Origin: an uncultured Gammaproteobacteria bacterium
Lineage (GTDB): Bacteria > Pseudomonadota > Gammaproteobacteria > Arenicellales > JAANXG01
DNA: 64,000 nucleotides
Direction of reading: 5' to 3'
NCBI GenBank assembly: GCA_947258975.1
Contig: CAMYKK010000022.1
Coordinates: forward strand, 29,895-93,894
Shown here: one piece after another, positions 9,083 through 16,014 of the stretch
How the letters are laid out: the number at the start of each line of letters is the position of its first letter
Position numbering within the stretch: position 1 is the first letter of the stretch
Translations under genes and position numbers: made by a program
The notes under the pieces: model-generated
Databases searched by the model: none
What the model was told of the DNA's origin: nothing
Seen by the model: only the letters and a program-made list of their open reading frames with translations

Positions 9083-9481
9083 ATGTCGACGGAACTATTT
9101 GATATCGGCCGTAAGATTCGTACCGATGTTTTGGGTGAGGAACGGGTCACGAAGACGTTGGACCAAGCTGATGACTTCAACCGTGATTTTCAGCGTTTGG
9201 TGACCGAATATTGCTGGGGTTTTTGCTGGGACCGGAATGGATTGAGTCGTAAGCAACGTAGCTTGCTTAATCTCGGAATGTTGGCGGCGTTAAACCGTGG
9301 TCCGGAGTTCGAATTGCATTTTCGCGGCGCGTTCAAGAATGGGCTTACGCTCGATGAGCTGCAGGATACATTGATACAAATCGCAATTTATTGCGGTATC
9401 CCTGCCGGCGTCGAGGCGTTCAAAATTGCGAACAAAGTGTTGACGGAAATGAGGAATGCCGGGGAGCTTGATGGGGCATAA
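9083..9481 (+). CDS. Carboxymuconolactone decarboxylase (CMD) family protein
   Basis: This 132-residue all-helical protein matches the PcaC branch of the CMD/AhpD superfamily: GLSRKQRSLLNLGMLAALNR, then the HFRGAFKNGLTLDEL segment, with H and N at the conserved helix positions, and IYCGIPAGVEAF. The AhpD CxxC redox pair is absent, so it is not an AhpD-type peroxidase partner. No other beta-ketoadipate pathway genes are nearby, so true 4-carboxymuconolactone decarboxylase activity is uncertain; related proteins often act on other beta-keto acids. A strong Shine-Dalgarno (GAGGAGGA) lies 7-8 bases before the ATG. Confidence 0.85.
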   Translation: MSTELFDIGRKIRTDVLGEERVTKTLDQADDFNRDFQRLVTEYCWGFCWDRNGLSRKQRSLLNLGMLAALNRGPEFELHFRGAFKNGLTLDELQDTLIQIAIYCGIPAGVEAFKIANKVLTEMRNAGELDGA

Positions 9482-9514
9482 CCCCTGACAAGGCTGATCG
9501 AAAATGATTCGGAA

Positions 9515-10234
9515 TCACCTCGGCCATGCGTCGCGGAACAAGCGCACCGGGTTCACGTTTTGCGGGTTGATGCCCTCTGCCCGCGCTTGTACCCGCCATG
9601 CTGTATTTACAATCTGATACAGGCGTTCCACGATGAGTCTGCCCGCCTTGCCGTGCTTGGCACTTATGACGAATGCATCGCCGAGCAACCCCCACATGTG
9701 ATCTAAATCCATCAGAGTAAGATCTACGTCGACGTGTATTTTTCCCAAGCGATTCAATAGGCGAATCTTATGAGCCGCAGCCAGTGTGTCTAAATCACCG
9801 ACGAGCACGCGCAACTCATGCAGCGCATTTTTGACATGATTGCGGTCTTCATCTGTAAATCTAAAAAACGTGGTCTTGTTAAACTTGTCTGCATAATCGC
9901 GCCGAAAGTCAGAAAGTTTCTGCTGAACAATGAGTTCATTGAGATTGGCTTTGAGTTTTTCGAAAAAATCAGTAATCGCTTTGGAATTTTTTTCCGCATC
10001 CGTGCCCAGGTTGGGTGTCTCATAACGGATGTTGAGCGCATGGGTTTCACTATAAACTTCAAACATTGCCAAGGCGTTCAAGTAGGCATGCTGATCTTCG
10101 ATCAGGCTGGATCTACCGGTCTCCTGTAGACGCCGGCGGTTGAAGTCCAGCACCGTCTCACAGATCGCGTAACCGGCCAAGACCACGTCGGCGGGTAATG
10201 TGTCAGTAAAATCCTCTGCGAAAATGTCAGTCAT
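9515..10234 (-). CDS. Hypothetical protein, 239 residues
   Basis: I do not recognise the family. The protein is soluble, predicted largely helical, and rich in charged residues, with no signal peptide or membrane segment. Features include the N-terminal acidic stretch MTDIFAEDFTDTLPAD, a central lysine/asparagine-rich helix around FFEKLKANLNELIVQQKL, and a C-terminal segment around RLIVERLYQIVNTAWRVQAR. Codon use is less GC-rich than its neighbours, suggesting possible transfer. It converges with the CMD gene (33-bp gap). Confidence 0.65.
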   Translation of the reverse strand: MTDIFAEDFTDTLPADVVLAGYAICETVLDFNRRRLQETGRSSLIEDQHAYLNALAMFEVYSETHALNIRYETPNLGTDAEKNSKAITDFFEKLKANLNELIVQQKLSDFRRDYADKFNKTTFFRFTDEDRNHVKNALHELRVLVGDLDTLAAAHKIRLLNRLGKIHVDVDLTLMDLDHMWGLLGDAFVISAKHGKAGRLIVERLYQIVNTAWRVQARAEGINPQNVNPVRLFRDAWPR

Positions 10235-10419
10235 CGTCGACTACGGGAATAGGGCGTACGATTGATAGTCCGGTTAGTATAAGTTATTAAATACCAGAAC
10301 AACCGACGAGCGTTGCCCTGTCTTCCCCAGGCGTCCGGCGGTGACCAACAACCATACACCTTACGCCACTCGCCAACAGCCGTCCAAGTGTAGGACGCTG
10401 TAAAAACATTGTTAATTTG

Positions 10420-10641
10420 TCAATCTAGATAGCATGTGCTGCGGATACGAATCGCAAAATCGTCAAAATCCGAGACTAATCCACGGGCTTTCATGTACTT
10501 GGCGTGTATTCGATATGCTTCGCCCTGGAGCTCGCTGATACAGGCGGCTTCCTCACGCTTACCCTGTGCGAATTGTAAGACATGCACCAATTCATGCATC
10601 AGAACCGATTTTCCGCAGCGATTAGCCGAGCAGGATGAGTT
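10420..10641 (-). pseudogene. C-terminal fragment of a HExxH metallopeptidase-like protein (DUF6647-like)
   Basis: The open frame between TGA codons reads CGKSVLMHELVHVLQFAQGK and then a segment with SELQGEAYRIHAKYMKARG, ending RIRSTCYLD. HELVH is a gluzincin-type zinc-binding motif, and the following E/A-Y-R-I-H helix is typical of small secreted DUF6647-like proteins of about 150 residues. Everything N-terminal of the motif is missing: upstream sequence is blocked by stops in this frame and shows no matching continuation. A 58-codon ORF could start at the ATG just before HELVH, but it would lack a signal peptide. The family assignment is from memory of motif layout. Confidence 0.5.
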
Positions 10642-10650
10642 TCATTGTCG

Positions 10651-11073
10651 CGCACCTTTCTCCAGTTGCCGCACTTAAAGTAGAAAGCGATATTTGCGCC
10701 GTGTCGTGGACTTCCGCGCTGCGTGGTGCACCCGCGCCGGGACAAAACTGGTCTTTGAATCGAGTGTTCGAAGCCGGTGACGGTGCCAACCGCTAAACTG
10801 CGATTGCCGCCGGGCAGTAAATGACGTCACCTGGCACCGTTTGGCGCTTGTTGTAGGCCGCCTATCGGGTTTGTGAGCGATTGATGACATCGGATTGCGG
10901 CACGGGCCCTGCCACGGGTCGTCGATCACGCCGCGTCGGGTCGGCACGTCGTGAACGGTTCGGTCGATATGGGCGCCATGCCTTACGACTATTATCGTGA
11001 TGTCGCTTGTGGGATTTTCATGGAATTTATAAACTTGTCGGCAAGAACGGTTCGATAGAAAGGCGATCAAACG
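10651..11073. other. Intergenic region with no supported gene
   Basis: About 420 bp. A 131-codon open frame on the - strand is arginine/histidine/serine-rich with no protein-like pattern and is judged spurious. The region may hold decayed upstream sequence of the metallopeptidase fragment and the promoter of the next gene. Confidence 0.35.
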
Positions 11074-11262
11074 ATGGGATCAACAACTCGTGAGCCAGAA
11101 CGGCGCAAACGCGATCGGCGCAAAATCAGTGAACGGCGTTCGGGTGGCGATCGGCGCGAGCGAATCGGTGCCGTGAACGTGGATCAGCGGTCGGGAATGG
11201 ACAGGAGGTCAGGGCGAGACCGGCGTTCCGGTAAAAACCGGCGATCCGGCGATGGCCGGTAA
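11074..11262 (+). CDS. Small arginine-rich protein with RRSGxDRR repeats
   Basis: The 62-residue product is extremely basic (about one third Arg) and built from near-repeats: ERRSGGDRR, QRSGMDRRSGRDRRSG, KNRRSGDGR. The 'RRSGxDRR' pattern occurs at the termini of some bacterial signalling proteins, such as PilZ or GGDEF proteins, but here nothing else is attached. It could be a nucleic-acid- or polyanion-binding peptide, or a remnant of a larger gene. Upstream, AGAAAGG (11057-11063) is a possible Shine-Dalgarno. The repetitive pattern and consistent frame favour real coding. Confidence 0.5.
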   Translation: MGSTTREPERRKRDRRKISERRSGGDRRERIGAVNVDQRSGMDRRSGRDRRSGKNRRSGDGR

Positions 11263-11372
11263 TATTCTTCGACTTTGATTCGCGCTCCCAATTGCAGCCA
11301 AGTATCCCAGATGTCTTGCGCTGAGTGACTGTCCGGTTTAAAACAAAAAACACGACGATGCGTGATCCAACC

Positions 11373-11912
11373 ATGTCAGACAAACGGTTAGCGTGGACGC
11401 TGCTTTGTTCAGCGCTTCTATTTCAAACCTCGATCGCGAAATCGGTCGATATTATCGATCCTTTTGTCGGTGAATACGAAGGACAAGTAAAACTTCTCGA
11501 CGGGGACAGGGAAGTCGAACGCGACCTTGGCGTGACAATCTCGAAGACGAAGAAAGGATTTAATATCAAATGGAAGTCTACAACCCGTAAGCCGAACAAC
11601 AAGCTCAAGACCAAAGTATATACAATCGATTTCTCACCCACTAGTCGCAGCAACGTGTTTGCGGCGGCGATGAAAAGCAATGTGTTCGGCGGCAAGGAAC
11701 CCCTTGATCCGATGCAGGGAGATCCCTACGTCTGGTCACGAATTACCGGACAAACCCTGACCTTGTTTGCACTGTTGATTCGCGATGACGGTGGATATGA
11801 GTTGCAGATCTACGATAGAACGCTCGTCGCGGATGGAATGCAACTTCGGTATTCGCGGACTCGTGATGGCAAGCCGTTGAGGACTATCGAGACATTACTG
11901 CGTCGTAAGTGA
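11373..11912 (+). CDS. Exported hypothetical protein (lipocalin-like beta protein)
   Basis: The chosen ATG gives MSDKRLAWTLLCSALLFQTS, a normal Sec signal peptide with cleavage near SIAKS; GTG 11325 and ATG 11358 are in-frame alternatives that would bury it. The mature part begins DPFVGEYEGQV, a G-x-Y/W-x-G-like opening found in small beta-barrel proteins, and continues with alternating strands (VTISKTKKGFNIKWKS, YELQIYDRTLV). It probably acts in the periplasm. No family is named and no partner is evident. Confidence 0.65.
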   Translation: MSDKRLAWTLLCSALLFQTSIAKSVDIIDPFVGEYEGQVKLLDGDREVERDLGVTISKTKKGFNIKWKSTTRKPNNKLKTKVYTIDFSPTSRSNVFAAAMKSNVFGGKEPLDPMQGDPYVWSRITGQTLTLFALLIRDDGGYELQIYDRTLVADGMQLRYSRTRDGKPLRTIETLLRRK

Positions 11913-11952
11913 GAATAGTTGACGGGTCACGAGAATCTGACACTCCGAACGG

Positions 11953-12270
11953 CTACCGTTGCTGAGTCGAGCTTTGGGGCCGACTCGGTTTACGGCCGGC
12001 GCTGCGCGCCGATTTGCGGGTATTCATCCTTTCCTCGAGTTTACTCGTACATTCGGTCAGGTACTCGAGGATATCGCTCTTGGCGCCACGGCGATATCCG
12101 GTAATCGGCGATCCTGGGCTGTCGATGACATATCGGTACCAGTCATTGCCGTCCGCCCCGCCGGGGCCGTCTGACTTTTCAACTGAAATCACGGTGCAGC
12201 GCAATGCATATTCCTGTACTTCCGTATCCTTGGAATTCTGAAGTGCAATATCGGATGCTGGTTGAGTCAT
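11953..12270 (-). CDS. Hypothetical protein, 105 residues
   Basis: The first 75 residues look like a compact alpha/beta domain (ALRCTVISVEKSDG, DWYRYVIDSPGSPITGYRRG), then a helix SDILEYLTECTSKLEERM and a basic tail rich in Arg/Ser. It has no signal peptide. AGGA lies about 10 bases upstream of the ATG. I do not recognise the family; an intracellular DNA- or RNA-associated role would be speculation based only on the tail. Confidence 0.55.
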   Translation of the reverse strand: MTQPASDIALQNSKDTEVQEYALRCTVISVEKSDGPGGADGNDWYRYVIDSPGSPITGYRRGAKSDILEYLTECTSKLEERMNTRKSARSAGRKPSRPQSSTQQR

Positions 12271-12741
12271 GTTGACATGTCCTGAAATTTGAGTGATGAA
12301 TTCGAATTTCGAGCCTTTAGTTGTGCAAAGCTGGCCGCACTTATCACCGGTTTAGCCGGGAGGATGCAAAATGAACGATCACAACCTGAATTCCGGATAT
12401 CAATCAAGAGAATGAAGTAAGACTTGATGAGGAGCGCTACATTGGCATGTTATTGTACCATAAAATTAAACCCGGTTCCGCGTGGCTCCCGGATAATTTG
12501 GAACATTACACGAATTTCATGCTATTCCGGGATGACGCCGTGTGCTTGAAGTTTGCGACACCGGATTCCGGCGCTACACGATAGAGTAACCGCCGCTATG
12601 ACGGAGATCGGTGGTTCCGCCAGTGCGAGACGGCTCCATTTCCGTATCGGCGACGAAATGACGTAGCATGGGACGGATGCCGGATATAACTTGTAGACGC
12701 TGCTTAAGTCACACCGCAGCACGCCACGACGGAGCGGGCGG
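12271..12741. other. Intergenic region with no supported gene
   Basis: About 470 bp between a leftward small gene and the rightward DUF2130 gene. It should contain both promoters. Reading frames in both directions are short and unconvincing, and no strong palindrome stands out. Confidence 0.35.
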
Positions 12742-14010
12742 ATGAGCAACCCGAAAACACAGATCACGTGTCCCAACTGCGGTCATCGGTTTTATGCCGA
12801 GGAGGCATTGGAAAAGCAGTTATTGGCGAAACTCGAACGAGATCATCAGCAAAAGGCTGCGCAGCAAGTCGAAATACTCAATAGACAACGCGAGGCGCTA
12901 GAACAGGAAAAACAAAAATTTGCCCAGCAGCTGCTGGATCAGGATCAGCTCATCAAGCACAAGGTCGAAGAGGAAAAGAAATCACTATTCGAGCTGGCGC
13001 GAGCCAAGGCGGAGGAGGGCGTCGCACAACGGCTGCGGTCGCTGGAAGAGGAAAACAAGACACGCCGCGAAGAGAACTTGAAGTTGCAAAAGATGGAAGT
13101 CGAATTACTGAAGCGGGAGGGCCAGCTCAAAGAGGAGCAGGAGCGAATGCAGATCGAGATTGACAAGCGGCTTTTCGAGCAGCAGTCAACGATAGAAGCT
13201 AAAGTCCGCGCGGCGGAAGCGGACAAAAGTGAGTTGCGGTTCAAAGAATATGAAAAAAAACTTCACGATCAAAGAAAGCTGGTTGAAGAGATGAAGCGCA
13301 GAGCCGAACAAGGTTCCATGCAGCTGCAAGGCGAGGTTCAAGAGCTTGCCCTGGAGGACTTCTTAAATAGACATTTCCCTTTCGATCAGGTAGCACAGGT
13401 TCCCAAGGGAGTTCGCGGTGCCGATGTGATACAAACAGTGATTGACCCCCTGCAGCGAGAATGCGGCAAAATCATCTTTGAAAGCAAACGCACTAAGACT
13501 TTCAGCAACGATTGGATTGGCAAGTTGAAAGCGGATCAACTCGAACAACGTGCGGAACTTGCCGTGATCGTCACCGAAGCGTTGCCAAGCGGCATGACTC
13601 GATTTGGCGAGAAGGAAGGGATCTGGATATGCAGCTTCCCCGAGGTCAAGAGCCTGGCATTCGTGTTGAGGGAAATGTTGTTGCGTACACAGTCAGTGAA
13701 AGCGGCGCAGGAGAACAAGGGTGACAAGATGGAGATGCTCTATCGGTACTTGACCGGAGTTGAATTCAAGCAGCGTGTGGAGGCGATCGTAGATGGGTTC
13801 TCTGAATTGCGAACTGAGCTGGATCGTGAGAAGAACGCGATGCAGCGACTCTGGAAAACGCGGGAGAAGCAGATCGAAAGGATCGTTAACAACACCATCG
13901 ACATGTACGGCTCCATCAAAGGGATCGCCGGGAGTGCAATTGAGAGTATTCCCTCGTTGGAACTCCCTCAACCCGAAGAGAACGGGAATACCGATGAAGA
14001 TCAAGGCTGA
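12742..14010 (+). CDS. DUF2130 domain protein with zinc ribbon and long coiled coil
   Basis: The 422-residue protein opens with a zinc-ribbon-like ITCPNCGHRF (residues 8-17), then a charged coiled coil from about 25 to 195 rich in E/K/Q. The DUF2130 core follows (about 200-385), with EDFLNRHFPFDQVAQVPKGV, GADVIQTV and the strand/helix IIFESKRTKTFSNDW. The last contains an E-x-K pattern like PD-(D/E)xK nuclease folds, with upstream D in GADV. Function is not established in the family; a nuclease-like role is inference. The C-terminal helices include VDGFSELRTELDREKNAM. A NYN-domain gene follows 162 bp downstream on the same strand. Confidence 0.85.
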   Translation: MSNPKTQITCPNCGHRFYAEEALEKQLLAKLERDHQQKAAQQVEILNRQREALEQEKQKFAQQLLDQDQLIKHKVEEEKKSLFELARAKAEEGVAQRLRSLEEENKTRREENLKLQKMEVELLKREGQLKEEQERMQIEIDKRLFEQQSTIEAKVRAAEADKSELRFKEYEKKLHDQRKLVEEMKRRAEQGSMQLQGEVQELALEDFLNRHFPFDQVAQVPKGVRGADVIQTVIDPLQRECGKIIFESKRTKTFSNDWIGKLKADQLEQRAELAVIVTEALPSGMTRFGEKEGIWICSFPEVKSLAFVLREMLLRTQSVKAAQENKGDKMEMLYRYLTGVEFKQRVEAIVDGFSELRTELDREKNAMQRLWKTREKQIERIVNNTIDMYGSIKGIAGSAIESIPSLELPQPEENGNTDEDQG

Positions 14011-14085
14011 TCCCGGAATGACGGTGTTTTGTTGGTTGAGTTCGGCGGGAGCATGCCTACTAACGGTAGATCCCCTGGTATCTGT

Positions 14086-14098
14086 GGGGTCTGGCCCC
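14086..14098 (+). repeat. GGGGTCTGGCCCC palindromic element copy
   Basis: GGGGTCTGGCCCC in the gap between the DUF2130 and NYN genes matches the core of the larger hairpins at 48065-48107 and 49414-49451 and the half copy at 15009-15030. It lies upstream of the start chosen for the NYN gene. Confidence 0.5.
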
Positions 14099-14172
14099 AC
14101 GATCTTTGGGGCGATCCTCGTCACCGACTCGGGTTGTTTATACTTAATTTATCCATATTGGCCGTTAATATT

Positions 14173-14994
14173 ATGACCGCAAAGAGCAATATTCAGAATA
14201 TGGCGCTGTACTGCGACTTCGAAAACGTGGCGCTCGGTGTGCGTGATGCCAAGCACGCCAAGTTCGACATGCAACTGGTATTGGAACGTTTACTGCTCAA
14301 GGGAAGTATTGTCGTGAAGAAAGCGTATTGCGACTGGATCCGTTATAAGGAGTTCAAGTACGCCATGCACGAGGCTTCTTTTGAGTTGATTGATATCCCG
14401 CATGTGCGTCAATCCGGCAAGAATTCCGCGGACATCAGGATGGTTGTTGATGCCCTCGACCTTTGTTACACCAAGTCCCATGTGGATACGTTCGTCATTA
14501 TCAGCGGTGACTCCGACTTTTCGGCCTTGGTCAGCAAACTGCGCGAAAATAATAAGGTAGTGATAGGTGTGGGCGTCAAGGAGTCCACTTCCGATCTACT
14601 CATCGCAAACTGCGATGAGTTCATTTATTACGACGACCTCGCACGTGAATCTGAGAAGCATCGCAAAAAGACCAAGAAAAAAACAGGAAAGACGACAGCG
14701 GTTCGCAAACACACCGCGGAGGGGGAGGAAGACAGAAAACAAGCGGCAATGGAGCTGGTCCTGGAGACCATTGATCATTTGTTCGAGGAGCGCGGTGCCG
14801 AGGAGAAAATCTGGGGCTCGATGGTGAAGCAAACCATCAAACGGCGCAAACCCGGATTTAATGAGACCTATCACGGCTTTCGCACCTTTGGGAAATTATT
14901 GGAGGACGCGCAGCAGCGCAAGCTATTGGAACTGGAATACGACGAAAAGTCCGGTGGATACATTATTACACGAGTGACTCGGGAAGACTCTTAA
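14173..14994 (+). CDS. NYN-domain RNase-like protein with C-terminal OST-HTH/LOTUS-like domain
   Basis: The start at ATG 14173 gives MTAKSNIQNMALYCDFENV; the frame is open further upstream but only through repeat-like DNA. Residues 10-160 form a NYN/PIN-like domain with conserved acidic residues: ALYCDFENVAL (first Asp), NSADIRMVVDAL, and FVIISGDSDFSALV (the GDSDF catalytic signature). A lysine-rich linker (about 170-195) precedes a helical domain (about 205-265) with WGSMVKQTIKRRKPGF, typical of OST-HTH/LOTUS RNA-binding modules attached to NYN domains. The expected role is RNA binding and cleavage in the cytosol. It is probably transcribed with the DUF2130 gene. Confidence 0.88.
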   Translation: MTAKSNIQNMALYCDFENVALGVRDAKHAKFDMQLVLERLLLKGSIVVKKAYCDWIRYKEFKYAMHEASFELIDIPHVRQSGKNSADIRMVVDALDLCYTKSHVDTFVIISGDSDFSALVSKLRENNKVVIGVGVKESTSDLLIANCDEFIYYDDLARESEKHRKKTKKKTGKTTAVRKHTAEGEEDRKQAAMELVLETIDHLFEERGAEEKIWGSMVKQTIKRRKPGFNETYHGFRTFGKLLEDAQQRKLLELEYDEKSGGYIITRVTREDS

Positions 14995-15008
14995 AAGATC
15001 GAACCGAT

Positions 15009-15030
15009 GGGGGTCTGATCTCCAACTACT
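15009..15030 (+). repeat. Half copy of the GGGGTCTGACCCC-type element
   Basis: GGGGGTCTGATCTCCAACTA with the following CT matches the right arm and flank (CCAACTACT) of the hairpins at 48065-48114 and 49414-49457. It lies between the NYN and rhodanese genes. Confidence 0.5.
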
Positions 15031-15049
15031 ACGGTGAGAAAGTTTTCAG

Positions 15050-15505
15050 ATGTTGTCCGGTTATGAATACGGCGTTGTCGTTGCGGTGCTCCTGATCTAC
15101 GGTACGATCCGCCTATTGCCGCGGTTCATTGCCGGGTTTGGCGCCTACGTATCAGCGCCCCAGGTCAAACATGAGATGGATCAGGGTCAACCCATGGTGT
15201 TGCTCGATGTTCGATCCCCGCGCGAATTCTCGGCGCAACCGGGACATATACCGGGGGCTATCAATGCACCGCTGACACAGATCGAGGATCGGTTGGCGGA
15301 CGGTGAGTTCCTGCGACAACGGCGCAGTCAGCGCGTTATCACCATATGCCAGACCGATTCACGCGCCGCATTTGCGGTGCGCAAATTGAGGCGCTTGGGG
15401 TTTATGCACCCCCGGATATTGAGCGGGGGAATGAACGCGTGGGCGCAGGAAGGCTATCCGATCGTGGCCACAGCCAAATCACACGCGGTGGGCGATGACA
15501 GATAA
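15050..15505 (+). CDS. Membrane-anchored rhodanese-like sulfurtransferase
   Basis: A 151-residue single-domain rhodanese with an N-terminal membrane anchor (residues 8-23, VVVAVLLIYGTIRLLP). The domain has the entry motif VLLDVRSPREF and GHIPGAINAPL, and the active-site loop C100-QTDSR, followed by GGMNAWAQEGYPI. The catalytic Cys and loop Arg are present, so persulfide transfer is plausible. The domain is probably cytoplasmic or periplasmic near the membrane; topology is not resolved. The GIY-YIG gene starts within its last codons (11-bp overlap), suggesting translational coupling. Confidence 0.88.
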   Translation: MLSGYEYGVVVAVLLIYGTIRLLPRFIAGFGAYVSAPQVKHEMDQGQPMVLLDVRSPREFSAQPGHIPGAINAPLTQIEDRLADGEFLRQRRSQRVITICQTDSRAAFAVRKLRRLGFMHPRILSGGMNAWAQEGYPIVATAKSHAVGDDR

Positions 15506-15863
15506 GGCTAGCGTATTACCCAGAGCGGCGAACCTGGATGACGCGAAGAGTTGGTGTGTCTACATAGTACTGTGTACAGACAACTCGCTGTATACGGGCA
15601 TCACCAACAATGTTCAAGCACGTTTGTCGAAACACGCCCATCAGCGCGGTGCTAAGTACTTTCGTGGCCGTAAACCGCGGCGGTTGGTCTACATCGAAAG
15701 GGGGCATACCCGCAGTTCCGCAAGCAAAAGGGAAGCGCAGATAAAGCATATGCGGCGCGTCCAGAAGGATCGCCTCATCGCTTCGTGGATCAACGAAGCA
15801 TCAATCGTGGATCCGCAGACCCGGTTACAATCTATTCACGCTAAAGGTCCGCGACGCGTTTAG
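15495..15863 (+). CDS. GIY-YIG nuclease domain protein (YhbQ/UPF0213-like)
   Basis: The 122-residue protein contains the GIY-YIG module: VYIVLCTDNSLYTGITNN, the conserved Arg in NNVQARLSKH, RKPRRLVYIE, and the metal-binding Glu in SKREAQIKHM. It resembles small stand-alone YhbQ-type nucleases of about 100 residues, with an N-terminal extension of about 20 residues and a C-terminal one of about 20. It overlaps the rhodanese gene and is presumably co-transcribed. The biological substrate is unknown. Confidence 0.85.
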   Translation: MTDKASVLPRAANLDDAKSWCVYIVLCTDNSLYTGITNNVQARLSKHAHQRGAKYFRGRKPRRLVYIERGHTRSSASKREAQIKHMRRVQKDRLIASWINEASIVDPQTRLQSIHAKGPRRV

Positions 15864-16014
15864 CGCGTTATCATGATGCAAAACCGGCGTTGGAGTCCGT
15901 GACTCCGACCCCAGTGATTCTATCCAGCGCCGGGTTAAAAACGCACCGGGGCACAAAGCGGCGTCGGCAAACCGCCGGTTGGTAGTTTGCACACCGATCC
16001 GCATGCATATCCTT

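Noticed and set aside
10675..11070. 131-codon - strand frame
   Set aside because: It is rich in Arg/His/Ser with no domain pattern, no good start site, and reads like noncoding DNA.
15891..15906. GGAGTC-CGT-GACTCC hairpin as bidirectional terminator
   Set aside because: It lies between convergent genes but has only six pairs and no T-tract on either side, so it was not called.
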